64,000 nucleotides of DNA from Cloacibacterium sp. TD35. GTDB lineage: Bacteria > Bacteroidota > Bacteroidia > Flavobacteriales > Weeksellaceae. Positions 1 through 8,829 of this stretch are shown here, piece by piece. The stretch lies in NCBI RefSeq assembly GCF_028864635.1, contig NZ_CP104850.1, positions 688,001 through 752,000 of the forward strand, read 5' to 3'. The notes below the pieces were generated by a model that had not been told where the DNA came from, ran no database searches, and saw only the letters and a list, made by a program, of their open reading frames with translations. Made by a program: the position numbers and the translations under genes. Numbering within the stretch: the stretch's first letter is position 1; each line of letters starts with the position of its first letter.

Positions 1-539
1 GTATTTTCTCCGAAAAATTCTTTAATTTGTTCTAAAGTCGTATTAATTTTATGCGGACTTTCGTATAAAACGATGGTTTTTTTCTCTTCAGCAAGTTGTT
101 TTAGTTTGGTTTGTCTGCCTTTTTTTTGAGGCAAAAATCCTGCGAAATAAAAATCGTTATTTGGCAAACCCGAAACTACCAAAGCCGGAACAAAAGCAGT
201 TGCTCCCGGCAAACAAATCATTTCCAAATCTTCATCTGCACAAGCTTTCCCAAGCAAATATCCAGGATCTGAAATTCCGGGAGTTCCTGCGTCAGTAATA
301 ATCGCGATGTTTTGTCCAGATTTTAAATCTGCAATTACTTTTTCCGTTGCAGTATGTTCATTATGAAGATGATACGATTTTAGAGGTTTTGAAATTTCGT
401 AATGCTTTAACAAAATTCCCGAAGTTCTGGTGTCTTCACAAAGGATATAATCTACTTCTTTCAGCACTTTTATTGCTCTGAAAGTCATATCTTCTAGGTT
501 TCCAATCGGTGTTGGAACAAAATATAGGATTCCGCTCAT
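1..539 (-). CDS. rsmI: 16S rRNA (cytidine-2'-O)-methyltransferase RsmI, C-terminus cut off by window edge
   Basis: RsmI uses S-adenosylmethionine to 2'-O-methylate C1402 in the decoding centre of 16S rRNA. The reading frame begins at the ATG at 539 and runs off the left edge, giving about 180 residues (full family length is usually about 220-290). Visible family motifs are the N-terminal PTPIGNLEDMTFRA, then CEDTRTSG, ITDAGTPGISDPG and CLPGATAFVPAL, all typical of the tetrapyrrole-methylase fold of RsmI. The start codon overlaps the stop of the upstream Mur ligase by the ATGA arrangement (536-539), so the two are probably co-transcribed and translationally coupled. Identity is certain from the motifs; only the missing C-terminus cannot be judged. 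Confidence 0.94.
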   Translation of the reverse strand, partial: MSGILYFVPTPIGNLEDMTFRAIKVLKEVDYILCEDTRTSGILLKHYEISKPLKSYHLHNEHTATEKVIADLKSGQNIAIITDAGTPGISDPGYLLGKACADEDLEMICLPGATAFVPALVVSGLPNNDFYFAGFLPQKKGRQTKLKQLAEEKKTIVLYESPHKINTTLEQIKEFFGEN

Positions 540-1903
540 AACTTCTCATACAAATCTTTACAAAATTCCTCCAAGCTGGGATCTCTCGCTCCCATTAGAA
601 GTAAAACTGAATTTTCTGATAATGAAGGTCTTACCGTTTCTAAAAACTGGTTTCTATCTTCCACGAAATACGCCTTTTTGCCTTTCGCTTTTATATCTTC
701 AATTAAATCATTTGCAGAAATATCTTTCACAGCAGTTCCGCCAGCGTAGAAAATTTCGCTCATCCAGATTTCATCATTTTCACGCAACATATTCGAAATT
801 TCTTCTACAAAATCTTGTCTCAAAAACCTTGTTGGCCCATAACCATGCGGTTGAAACCAAGCCACCACTTTCTCTGCCAAAGGTTGACAAGCCTTAATAC
901 TTGCAGCACATTTTGCAGGATTGTGAGCATAATCATCAATCACCCAAACTCCATTTTTTTGACCAAGAATTTGATGACGACGATAAATTCCTTCATATTT
1001 TAATAAACTTTCGGCGCAAGTTTTTAAATCTACACCAATTTGATTGGCCACGGCAACTGCAGCTGTAGCATTTTCTACGGTGTGCTGCCCAATTGCGTTC
1101 ATTGTAAATTCTTGATTATCAATCTTAAAGCTTAATTTAAAACCTTCTTGTTTGAAATTTTTTGCAGTAAATCCTGCCTCGGTTTCAAAACCGAAATCGT
1201 TATTTACATTCGCCGACAAAGTTTTCGCCAATGCATTCGATTGATTTACAACGAACAGTCTTTGACTGTTCTTTTTAAAAGTTGTAAATAAATCCATTAA
1301 CTCTTCTATTTCTTGATGGTCTTTATCTACGTTAAGTAAAAGTCCAATTTCTGGTTCATATTGAACAACCGAACCATCACTTTCATCAGCTTCTATAATG
1401 AGCCAATCTCCTTTCCCAACATAAGCGTTGCCGATTTTTCCTTGTTTGATAATACTCGTTAAACCCGCTCCAGAAATAATGGACGGCTCTAAACCTGCAT
1501 CCAACAAAATTTGAAATAGCATTGCCGAAGTAGTTGATTTTCCAGAAGTTCCCGCAACTGCAACCGTTTTTTTGCTTTTCGCAATTATAGCGAGAAGTTG
1601 GCTTCTTTTAATAATAGGAATTCCGAGTTCCTTGGCTTTTTTTACTTCGTAAACGGTGTCTTCAATCGCAGTAGAAACCACTACCAAATCGGTTTCAGTA
1701 GTAATTCCGCTTCCATCTTGTAGAAAACACTTTATTCCTTCATTTTCAAGTTGTTCCTTGGTTTTATTGTATTCATCAGGATGAAAATATCTGTCGCTTC
1801 CCGATACATTTTTACCAATTCCCTGCAAGTATTGAGCAATAGCACTCATACCAACTCCTGCAACACCTATGAAAAAAGGATTTTTAAAATCTGAAATATT
1901 CAT
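536..1903 (-). CDS. MurC-like Mur ligase (UDP-N-acetylmuramate:amino-acid/peptide ligase family)
   Basis: A 455-residue protein with the three Mur ligase domains: an N-terminal Rossmann-like UDP-binding domain (FIGVAGVGMSAIA at 11-23, GSDR near 35), a central ATPase domain with a P-loop written GTSGKST at 118-124 and the acidic EADESDGS motif, and a C-terminal domain containing DDYAHNP and WFQPHGYGPTR. These resemble MurC and Mpl, which ligate L-alanine or recycled tripeptide to UDP-MurNAc in the cytoplasm. Bacteroidota normally keep canonical MurC in the dcw cluster, absent here, so this is probably a paralogue; Mpl-type recycling or another substrate is possible. The P-loop differs from the usual GTHGKTT. 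It overlaps rsmI by 4 bp downstream. Confidence 0.8.
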   Translation of the reverse strand: MNISDFKNPFFIGVAGVGMSAIAQYLQGIGKNVSGSDRYFHPDEYNKTKEQLENEGIKCFLQDGSGITTETDLVVVSTAIEDTVYEVKKAKELGIPIIKRSQLLAIIAKSKKTVAVAGTSGKSTTSAMLFQILLDAGLEPSIISGAGLTSIIKQGKIGNAYVGKGDWLIIEADESDGSVVQYEPEIGLLLNVDKDHQEIEELMDLFTTFKKNSQRLFVVNQSNALAKTLSANVNNDFGFETEAGFTAKNFKQEGFKLSFKIDNQEFTMNAIGQHTVENATAAVAVANQIGVDLKTCAESLLKYEGIYRRHQILGQKNGVWVIDDYAHNPAKCAASIKACQPLAEKVVAWFQPHGYGPTRFLRQDFVEEISNMLRENDEIWMSEIFYAGGTAVKDISANDLIEDIKAKGKKAYFVEDRNQFLETVRPSLSENSVLLLMGARDPSLEEFCKDLYEKL

Positions 1904-1907
1904 TATT

Positions 1908-1970
1908 TGTTAGATGTTAAATGTTAGATGTTGGGTGTATTTCAATTCAATCACCAACATCCAGCAATTT
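1908..1970. repeat. Degenerate heptad repeat cluster with inverted arms (copy A)
   Basis: This fills nearly the whole gap between the MurC-like gene and the next minus-strand gene. The left part reads as successive seven-base units TGTTAGA, TGTTAAA, TGTTAGA, TGTTGGG from 1908 to 1935. The right part (1943-1970) is heptads of the opposite sense, CAATTCA, ATCACCA, ACATCCA, GCAATTT. The arms GATGTTGGGTG and CACCAACATC can pair with one bulged G. Two other gaps hold the same design (near 19211 and 61925). It ends directly at the stop codon at 1971. Confidence 0.6.
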
Positions 1971-2978
1971 CTATAAAAATTTATTTTCTACTAAGCTCCA
2001 CAATCTCTGTGCATATTCGTCTACATTTTCCCAACCTCTATCATAATAAACTTCGCTGAGATATTCTTTGGCTTGTTCTAAAGTAGTATAAGAATTCAGA
2101 CGATTCACCATTTGATTGAGTTCTACCTGACTTCCGTTAAAAAGAACTTTTGTAAAAGCAATTCTGTCATTAATATCTAATTTAAAATCAGGAAGTGTTT
2201 TTTCGGCTTCCATATAATCAGTAGGAAGATTAGATTTTAGTAAACTCGGTGCTTTTTTCTCTTCTGGAAGGTGAGTAACGTCTATTTTTTCTTGAATATG
2301 TTCTAAAGGATCATCATCAAAAAGGCTTTGAACAGTTGCTTTCAGTCCTTTAATATGTGCCAATTTAAATTTCTTCTCGTGATGTTCCTTGGTTTCGTGA
2401 TGAGATTCTTCTTGGCTCACAAATTTTTCTTCAGAAGTTGGCTCAGGTTTTTCTTCGGTATGATGAATAGGAACGGGAATGTCTATAATTTTTCTTCTTT
2501 CTTCATGAATTCTTTCTTCCTCTTCTTTTTTATCCATTTCCTCTTTAGCCAAAGTAATTTCAGAAATTTCTTTCTCTTTTTCTATTTCTATATTTTCTGC
2601 TAATTCATTAATATTCTGTTCTTTTTCAATGAAATATTCTTCGTCTATTTTTTCTGCCACAGCATTTTCTTCAACTGCAGGTTCCTCTTCTAATTTTTCT
2701 TCAATATCTACAACTGGTTGACTGAAATCATCTACTTTTTTAGTATCAATTTCAAAGTTTATAACCTGTCTTTCAACATCTTGTTCTACATTATCTTCGG
2801 CACGAATAACAGAAAGCATCTCTGAATAATTTTTCAAAGAAATAACCTTTTCCTGAAGCTCTGTGAAAACTCCTACTTCTACTATAAAATCTTCTTCATT
2901 TGAAAAAGATGAAATCTTTGAAATCAATTCTTTAATTTCAGCGAATAATCTTTCTTGTGTTTCTTGTAATTTTTGCAT
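1971..2978 (-). CDS. Conserved Bacteroidota hypothetical protein, Glu/Lys-rich coiled coil
   Basis: About 335 residues from the ATG at 2978. A longer frame exists up to 3104, but it would run through the tdk promoter and start, so I use the internal Met (MQKLQETQERLF). The first ~70 residues predict helices or coiled coil. Residues ~100-250 are low-complexity and very rich in Glu, Lys and Ile. The last ~70 residues, from about LDINDRIAFTKVLFNG to ENKFL, look like a compact conserved helical module that I recognise only as a Bacteroidota hypothetical. No signal peptide, membrane segment or catalytic motif is visible. It is divergent from tdk and lies upstream of the Mur ligase gene, separated by the heptad repeats. 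Function unknown. Confidence 0.75.
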   Translation of the reverse strand: MQKLQETQERLFAEIKELISKISSFSNEEDFIVEVGVFTELQEKVISLKNYSEMLSVIRAEDNVEQDVERQVINFEIDTKKVDDFSQPVVDIEEKLEEEPAVEENAVAEKIDEEYFIEKEQNINELAENIEIEKEKEISEITLAKEEMDKKEEEERIHEERRKIIDIPVPIHHTEEKPEPTSEEKFVSQEESHHETKEHHEKKFKLAHIKGLKATVQSLFDDDPLEHIQEKIDVTHLPEEKKAPSLLKSNLPTDYMEAEKTLPDFKLDINDRIAFTKVLFNGSQVELNQMVNRLNSYTTLEQAKEYLSEVYYDRGWENVDEYAQRLWSLVENKFL

Positions 2979-3000
2979 GGCAAATCTTTTAATTTTTGCG

Positions 3001-3008
3001 TAAATTTG
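3001..3008 (+). promoter_or_regulatory. Candidate -7 promoter element for tdk
   Basis: TAAATTTG fits the Bacteroidota -7 consensus TAnnTTTG and lies 29 nt before the tdk ATG. No well-spaced -33 TTTG is present, so support is the -7 word and its position only. Confidence 0.4.
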
Positions 3009-3037
3009 AAACTTATTTATATCTGCTAATTTAGACA

Positions 3038-3622
3038 ATGTTTTTAGAAAATACAATAAACCACTCAAAACAAAGTGGATGGATGGAAGTAATTTGTGGC
3101 TCAATGTTTTCGGGGAAAACCGAAGAATTGATTCGCAGATTGCGCAGAGCTGAAATGGCTGGACAAAAAGTAGAAATTTTCAAACCGAAGATAGATACTC
3201 GCTATGATGAGGAAGAAGTTGTTTCTCACAATCACAACAAAATTAGAAGCACTCCTGTAGAAAGTTCAAACGAAATTTTACTACTGGGTTCTACTTGTGA
3301 TGTGGTAGGAATAGATGAAGCACAGTTTTTTGATGAAGGAATTATAGAAATAGCTAATCAATTGGCTAATAACGGAATACGAGTAGTAATTGCAGGTCTA
3401 GATATGGATTTTTTAGGAAGACCTTTCGGACCGATGCCTTTTTTAATGGCAACCGCAGAATACGTGACAAAAGTGCACGCCATTTGTAAAACCACAGGAA
3501 ACTTGGCCAACTATTCTATGAGAACTTCTAGCAGCAAAGACTTGGTACAACTTGGGGAAACCGATAGTTACGAAGCCGTAAGCAGAAGAATTTTTATAGA
3601 CGAAGTTTTGAATAAAAAATAA
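3038..3622 (+). CDS. tdk: Thymidine kinase (type II, TK1-like)
   Basis: Phosphorylates thymidine to dTMP in the cytoplasmic salvage pathway. The 194-residue protein has the Walker A region [12 protein letters not shown] near residues 21-32, the Walker B-like [10 protein letters not shown] with the catalytic Glu near 90, and the lasso-region signature [15 protein letters not shown] near 150. The classical second zinc cysteine two residues after AIC is replaced by Thr, and no C-terminal CxxC/H pair is visible, so the structural zinc site seems lost, as I recall for relatives in this family. Its stop overlaps the ATG of murF-alr by one base (TAATG), so the two genes are almost certainly one operon. 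Confidence 0.95.
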   Translation: MFLENTINHSKQSGWMEVICGSMFSGKTEELIRRLRRAEMAGQKVEIFKPKIDTRYDEEEVVSHNHNKIRSTPVESSNEILLLGSTCDVVGIDEAQFFDEGIIEIANQLANNGIRVVIAGLDMDFLGRPFGPMPFLMATAEYVTKVHAICKTTGNLANYSMRTSSSKDLVQLGETDSYEAVSRRIFIDEVLNKK

Positions 3623-6069
3623 TGAATTACACCACAAAAGAAATAGCAGAAATTACTCAATCTCAAATTATTGGGGATAAAAATCTGCAAATTCATCATA
3701 TTGCTTTTGACAGCAGAAATATTTATTCTACCCTCAAAACTGCTTTTATCGCCATCAATACTCACAAAAATTCTGGTGAGAAATACATTTCGCAAGCGAT
3801 AGAAAAAGGAATTAAAGTCATTATTTCTGAAAATTTTTATTCAGAATACGACGGAATTACATGGATTATTGTAGAAAATTCTGTAAAATTTCTACAAGAT
3901 TTAGCACATTATCATATTGAAAATCAACCTATTAAAACCATAGGAATTACGGGAAGTAACGGAAAAACCATCGTAAAAGAATGGTTATACCAATGTTTAT
4001 GGAATGAATTTCCAACCGTGAAATCCCCGAAAAGTTTCAACTCACAGATTGGTTTACCGATTTCTCTGTTACAAACTTCAGAGAAACATCAAGTAGGAAT
4101 TTTCGAAGTGGGAATTTCTAAACCAAATGAAATGAAGACTTTAGAAAAAATTTTTTCTCCTAAAATTGGAATTTTAACTCACATTGGAACTGCTCACTCT
4201 TCTAATTTCGAAAATGAACTTCAGCTGATTAAAGAAAAACTGATTCTTTTTAAAAATTCAGAAATTATTATCTATAATGGTGATAATGAGCAAGTTTGTA
4301 AAGAAATAAAAACACAATATTCTGATAAAAAACTGATTAGCTTTGGTCTAAAAACTCATAATGATGTAAAAATTATCTGTGATTATAAAGATAGAAATCA
4401 AGAAATTTTAGTTCAGTATTTCTCGGAAAAATTGAGTTTTCCTGCGAACCAAAGAGACGAAGCTACATTGACCAATGCTTTGGCAGTAATCTGTATTTTA
4501 AAAGAATTTGGTTTTACCAACGAAAAAATAGTTGAAAAAATCAACAATCTGAAAGCGGTAGAAATGCGATTAGAAAGTGTAAATGGAGTTCGTAATAATC
4601 TGATTATCAATGACTCTTTTAACTTAGATTTAGACTCGCTCATTATTGCATATCAGTTTATTAATCAGTATAATAGAGATGAAAAAACCTTAGTTCTTTC
4701 GGATATTTTTGATGTAAAAAATGATGATGTTTCGCTGTATCATAAAGTGGCAGAAATTACCAATCAGCAAAATTTCAAACAGATATTTTTAGTTGGCAAT
4801 CAAATTTCTAGATTTCAAGAAAAATTTAATGCTAAAACCTATACTTTTTCTACCACAAAAGAATTATTGGAAAGCCAACAACTCAATTCCCTTGAAAATC
4901 AATTGATTCTACTTAAAGGAGCTAGAATTTTTGAATTTGAGAAAATAAAATCACATTTAGAACTTCAAAAACACGATACTGTTTTAGAAATAAATCTCAA
5001 TGCCATTCTGCATAATATTAACGTTCATAAGTCATTGCTAAAACCAGAAACCAAAATGTGTGCAATGGTAAAAGCCTATTCTTACGGACTTGGCGGTTAT
5101 GAAATTGCAGAGTTTTTACAACATCATCATATTGATTATCTGGGAGTTGCATACGCAGATGAAGGAGTAGACCTTAGAAAAAATGGAATCACTACGCCTA
5201 TTTTGGTCATGAATCCCGAACAAGGCAGCTATGATGTGATTATAGATTACAATCTCGAGCCAGAAATTTACAGTTTAAGAGTATTAGAACTTTTTGCTAA
5301 CCAATTACAATTGAAGGGAATTCAGCAGAAGTATCCTATTCATATCAAGGTAGAAACTGGGATGCATCGTCTTGGTTTTAAGGAACATGAAATTGATGAA
5401 TTGGTTGAAAATCTTAAAAAATACAATGTAAAAGTTGCCAGTATTTTCAGCCATCTTTCTTCTGCAGACGTTCCAGAGGAAGATGATTACACGATGGAGC
5501 AAATTCACACGTTCCAAAGAGTTTCTTCTAAAATTTCTGAAGCTTTGGGCTATCAACCTATCAGACACATTTTAAATACTGCTGGAATTACCCATTATGC
5601 TGATTATCAATTTGAAATGGTAAGAATTGGAATTGGAATGGTAGGAATTTCTGCCAATCCAAAAGTGAAAAAACAATTACAAAGTGCCGTAACTTTTAAA
5701 ACCGTAATTTCACAAATTTCTGAGGTAAAAGAAGGAGATTCAATTGGTTACAACAGAAAATACAAGGCAGAAAAAGACACCAGAATTGCTACTATTCCCG
5801 TAGGTTATGCAGACGGAATTCCTAGATTAATTGGCAATAAAAAAGGATTTGTAGGCATTCAAAACCAAAAAGTATCCATCGTAGGAAATATTTGTATGGA
5901 TATGTTAATGGTTGATTTACAGAATATTAAAGCCAAAGAAGGAGATGAAGTGATTATTTTTAACGGTAATCCTACTTTGGAAGAATTCTCTGGATATTGC
6001 CAAACCATTCCTTATGAGGTTCTTACTTCTATTTCCAGAAGAGTCAAAAGGATCTACATAAAAGATTAA
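3622..6069 (+). CDS. Bifunctional MurF ligase / alanine racemase fusion
   Basis: An 815-residue fusion of two cell-wall enzymes. Residues 1 to about 450 are MurF (UDP-MurNAc-tripeptide:D-Ala-D-Ala ligase), with the P-loop GITGSNGKT ending near residue 116 and FEVGISKPNEM after it. Residues about 455-815 are a PLP-dependent alanine racemase: VLEINLNAILHNI opens the barrel, the PLP lysine is in MVKAYSYG (Lys484), and the C-terminal PVGYADGIPR and GNICMDMLMVD motifs carry the second catalytic region. Alr makes the D-alanine that Ddl turns into the MurF substrate, so the fusion links two steps of one pathway. This fusion is established in Bacteroidota. It follows tdk with a 1-bp overlap. Confidence 0.95.
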   Translation: MNYTTKEIAEITQSQIIGDKNLQIHHIAFDSRNIYSTLKTAFIAINTHKNSGEKYISQAIEKGIKVIISENFYSEYDGITWIIVENSVKFLQDLAHYHIENQPIKTIGITGSNGKTIVKEWLYQCLWNEFPTVKSPKSFNSQIGLPISLLQTSEKHQVGIFEVGISKPNEMKTLEKIFSPKIGILTHIGTAHSSNFENELQLIKEKLILFKNSEIIIYNGDNEQVCKEIKTQYSDKKLISFGLKTHNDVKIICDYKDRNQEILVQYFSEKLSFPANQRDEATLTNALAVICILKEFGFTNEKIVEKINNLKAVEMRLESVNGVRNNLIINDSFNLDLDSLIIAYQFINQYNRDEKTLVLSDIFDVKNDDVSLYHKVAEITNQQNFKQIFLVGNQISRFQEKFNAKTYTFSTTKELLESQQLNSLENQLILLKGARIFEFEKIKSHLELQKHDTVLEINLNAILHNINVHKSLLKPETKMCAMVKAYSYGLGGYEIAEFLQHHHIDYLGVAYADEGVDLRKNGITTPILVMNPEQGSYDVIIDYNLEPEIYSLRVLELFANQLQLKGIQQKYPIHIKVETGMHRLGFKEHEIDELVENLKKYNVKVASIFSHLSSADVPEEDDYTMEQIHTFQRVSSKISEALGYQPIRHILNTAGITHYADYQFEMVRIGIGMVGISANPKVKKQLQSAVTFKTVISQISEVKEGDSIGYNRKYKAEKDTRIATIPVGYADGIPRLIGNKKGFVGIQNQKVSIVGNICMDMLMVDLQNIKAKEGDEVIIFNGNPTLEEFSGYCQTIPYEVLTSISRRVKRIYIKD

Positions 6070-6104
6070 AACACCACACCAAAACACCCAAATATTACCC
6101 ACCA

Positions 6105-8261
6105 ATGAAAAAATTAATATTCTATATATTATTGATTTTCTTCAATTTACACGCAAATGCTCAGGTGAAAGAAAATCTAAAAATTCCCAAAAATCCAAAA
6201 ATTGGATTGTCACTTTCTGGAGGCGGAGCCAAAGGATTTGCGCATGTAGGCGTTCTAAAAGTGCTGGATTCACTCGGTGTAAAAGTAGATTACATCTCTG
6301 GAACTAGTATGGGAGCAATTGTAGGCGGTTTATACGCCTCTGGTTACACCGGAAAAGACATTGAAAAAATTATATTAGACACCGATTTTTATAATTTGAT
6401 TTCTAATCAAAATAACCGTGCAGAAAGTTCTTTTTTCAATAAATCTGTAGATAAATATCTGCTAAAAGTTCCCATAAAAAATGGAAAAGCCACATTACCC
6501 TCTTCTATTTCTTCTGGTCAAAAAAATCTATACTTGCTCAAAGAATTATTCAAAAATGTATCTAATATAAACGATTTCAGCAAGTTACCAATACCTTTCA
6601 TGTGTGTAGCGACCAATTTAGAATCTGGAAAAATCAAAATTTTTGAAAACGGAGATCTCTCAGAATCTATTTTGGCAAGTTCTGCATTTCCCTCATTAAT
6701 GGATCCTGTGAAAATTGGCGATAGTATCTATGTGGATGGAGCTATGACGGTAAATTATCCTTCAGAATTTCTAAAGAAGAAGGGAATAGACATTGTAATC
6801 GGTGTAGATTTGAATCAAGGACTTAATAAAAGGGATAAAATCAATAGCATTGTAGATATTTTGAATCAAATCATTGATTTTGGGATTGTAGAAGAAACCA
6901 AAAATCAAATAAAATTTACGGACGTAAATATAAAACCTAATCTAGAAGGTTTAGGAGTAACCAGTTTTGATGATAAAGCCAAAATTCTAAAATCTGGCTA
7001 CACAGAAGCGATGAAATATGTAGAAGTTTTTGACAAACTTCCTAAGAAAAGTTATGAATATCTTAGAATTCCTGTAAATCCAATCTATTCTAATATCTAT
7101 AAAATTGATGGATTAGAATTAGAAAATAATAAAATTTACAGTAAATATTATGTACAAGGAAAGATGAATCTCTTGATTCCATCGGTACAAACCTATGGAA
7201 AGATTAATAAAATGGTTGATAAACTCTACGCTACCAACAATTATAAAATCATCAATTATGACATCATACAGCGTGATAATCGAAATATTTTAAAACTTAA
7301 TGTAAGTGAAGATGACACTAGATTTTTCTTAAAATTAGGTTTGCACTATGATGAGATTTTCAAATCTGGATTATTGGCCAATATCACCATTAAAAGACTC
7401 GTTTTTAAGAATTCTAACATCTCTATAGATGGTGTTTTCGGGGACAGACCTAGATATTACGTCAATTATTTCATTGATAACGGCTATATTCCAGGATTTG
7501 GCTTCTATGCTTCTGGAATGAGCTTTGACACAGAAAATGCAAACGGAACCGCGGTCAACAAATGGAATTGGTACAGAAATGAAGCATTTATACAATCCAT
7601 TTGGAAAGATAAATTTGCTTTTGGTCTAGGTTTAAGCCATGATAATTTTTCTACTACAGAAATTATCACCAATAATGAAAAATTCGGGAATTATTTCAAC
7701 CCTTTCATGTTTATGAGAGCGGATAATCAAGACAGTAAATCTTTCCCAAAAAGAGGATTTTATACCAATATAGAAGCCAAAATTTATAATATTTTTGATG
7801 ACGAACAGAATAAAAGAGCCTTTCAAATCAAAGCAGATTTACGAGGAAATTTCCCTATCACCAAATGGTTAACTTATCGTTTGTCTACTTTTTATGGAAT
7901 TTCTATCAATCCTGTTAATGATTTTTACCAATATCATTTAGGAGGAGTTTTTGACCAAAGAATTGTTAATTTTGTAAGATTTAACGGGTATAATCTTGGC
8001 GAAGAAAAAGGAAATAATATTTTTACGGTTTCTAATAACTTCCAATTTAATTTTTACAGAAATTTTTATATGATTGCAGGAATTAATTCGGCCAATATTT
8101 TTGAAAACTTTGATGATTCTAAATTCCTTGATTTAAAATATAATTCAGCTGCAATTACACTAGGATATGACTCACCATTTGGTCAGGTGAAACTTAATTA
8201 CAGTCACGCATTTAAATCTAAACCAGGAATTTTCACTGTAGTTCTTGGTCACTGGTTCTAA
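6105..8261 (+). CDS. Patatin-like phospholipase with C-terminal outer-membrane beta-barrel
   Basis: 718 residues. A signal peptide (MKKLIFYILLIFFNLHANAQ) is followed by a patatin domain: the oxyanion-hole motif GGGAKG near 39-44, the nucleophile motif GTSMG with Ser68, and the DG of VDGAMTVNYP as the second half of the Ser-Asp dyad. From about residue 310 comes a POTRA-like linker and then a strand-rich region ending in LNYSHAFKSKPGIFTVVLGHWF, typical of a BamA/surface-antigen barrel whose last residue is aromatic. The design matches PlpD-type (type Vd) proteins, in which the barrel exports or anchors its own lipase domain. Substrate is unknown. It begins 35 bp after murF-alr and is followed by ybeY at 12 bp. 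Confidence 0.9.
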   Translation: MKKLIFYILLIFFNLHANAQVKENLKIPKNPKIGLSLSGGGAKGFAHVGVLKVLDSLGVKVDYISGTSMGAIVGGLYASGYTGKDIEKIILDTDFYNLISNQNNRAESSFFNKSVDKYLLKVPIKNGKATLPSSISSGQKNLYLLKELFKNVSNINDFSKLPIPFMCVATNLESGKIKIFENGDLSESILASSAFPSLMDPVKIGDSIYVDGAMTVNYPSEFLKKKGIDIVIGVDLNQGLNKRDKINSIVDILNQIIDFGIVEETKNQIKFTDVNIKPNLEGLGVTSFDDKAKILKSGYTEAMKYVEVFDKLPKKSYEYLRIPVNPIYSNIYKIDGLELENNKIYSKYYVQGKMNLLIPSVQTYGKINKMVDKLYATNNYKIINYDIIQRDNRNILKLNVSEDDTRFFLKLGLHYDEIFKSGLLANITIKRLVFKNSNISIDGVFGDRPRYYVNYFIDNGYIPGFGFYASGMSFDTENANGTAVNKWNWYRNEAFIQSIWKDKFAFGLGLSHDNFSTTEIITNNEKFGNYFNPFMFMRADNQDSKSFPKRGFYTNIEAKIYNIFDDEQNKRAFQIKADLRGNFPITKWLTYRLSTFYGISINPVNDFYQYHLGGVFDQRIVNFVRFNGYNLGEEKGNNIFTVSNNFQFNFYRNFYMIAGINSANIFENFDDSKFLDLKYNSAAITLGYDSPFGQVKLNYSHAFKSKPGIFTVVLGHWF

Positions 8262-8273
8262 AAATATAAATTA

Positions 8274-8684
8274 ATGATACACTTTTTTTACGAAAATATA
8301 GACGAAAATATAGACGAAAATCTTAAAAATTGGATCGAAAATATCATTGTTTCTGAGGGAAAAAAACTCGGAGAAATCAATTATATTTTCTGTGATGATG
8401 AATATTTGCTCAAAATCAATCAAGATTTTTTAGACCATGATTATTATACAGACATCATTACTTTCGACCAAGTTCGTGGAAAAACCATTTCAGGAGAGAT
8501 TTTTGTATCTTTGCAGCGAATTAAGGACAATGCTAGTCTTATTTCAAAAAATTACGAAGAAGAAAAGAAAAGAGTAATTGCACACGGCATTCTCCACCTT
8601 TGTGGTTATAAAGATAAAACCTATGAAGAACAAAAAACAATGCGTGCAAAAGAAGATTTTTATTTGTCATTAAAAACAGAATAA
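8274..8684 (+). CDS. ybeY: Endoribonuclease YbeY (16S rRNA maturation)
   Basis: YbeY is a small zinc endoribonuclease acting in 16S rRNA 3' maturation and ribosome quality control. The 136-residue protein has the family core from ISGEIFVSLQRI to HGILHLCGYKDKTYEEQ. The metal motif normally reads HxxxHxxxxxH; here the first two His are present and the third position is Asp (HGILHLCGYKD), a substitution I recall as common in Bacteroidota YbeY. The N-terminus contains a duplicated ENID coded by a 12-bp tandem repeat. The gene starts 12 bp after the patatin gene and is probably co-transcribed with it. Confidence 0.92.
   Translation: MIHFFYENIDENIDENLKNWIENIIVSEGKKLGEINYIFCDDEYLLKINQDFLDHDYYTDIITFDQVRGKTISGEIFVSLQRIKDNASLISKNYEEEKKRVIAHGILHLCGYKDKTYEEQKTMRAKEDFYLSLKTE
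8291..8321 (+). repeat. 12-bp tandem repeat inside ybeY
   Basis: Two exact copies of CGAAAATATAGA (8291-8302, 8303-8314) followed by a partial third copy. In frame it codes for repeats of Glu-Asn-Ile-Asp, so copy number could vary in steps of four residues without breaking the gene. Confidence 0.8.
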
Positions 8685-8691
8685 AATTTTT

Positions 8692-8815
8692 AGAAGCTAT
8701 TCCCGCTTTCCGCACTCGCTTTTTTATATTTTCCACACGCTTTTTGCCTATTCAAAAATATAAAAAGAGCTCAAAAAAAATGCTTCAATCGGGGCTAGTT
8801 ACACTCCGTAATTTG
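8692..8815. other. Intergenic element with CCCGC/ATCGGGGCT blocks, possibly a dispersed Flavobacteriia repeat
   Basis: In the 203-bp gap after ybeY there are GC-richer blocks unlike ordinary spacers here: CTATTCCCGCTTTCCGC near 8697-8713 and AATCGGGGCTAG near 8787-8798. From memory, similar blocks recur between genes in Flavobacterium and Chryseobacterium genomes; I cannot confirm that here. The stretch also contains TTTTCCACA (8729-8737), a match to the loose DnaA-box consensus TTWTNCACA. No reading frame is convincing. Confidence 0.35.
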
Positions 8816-8829
8816 TAGAAAAAATATAT

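Noticed and set aside
1971-3104. Longer frame for the Glu/Lys-rich protein, starting at 3104
   Set aside because: It runs across the tdk start and promoter; the internal ATG at 2978 is more likely.
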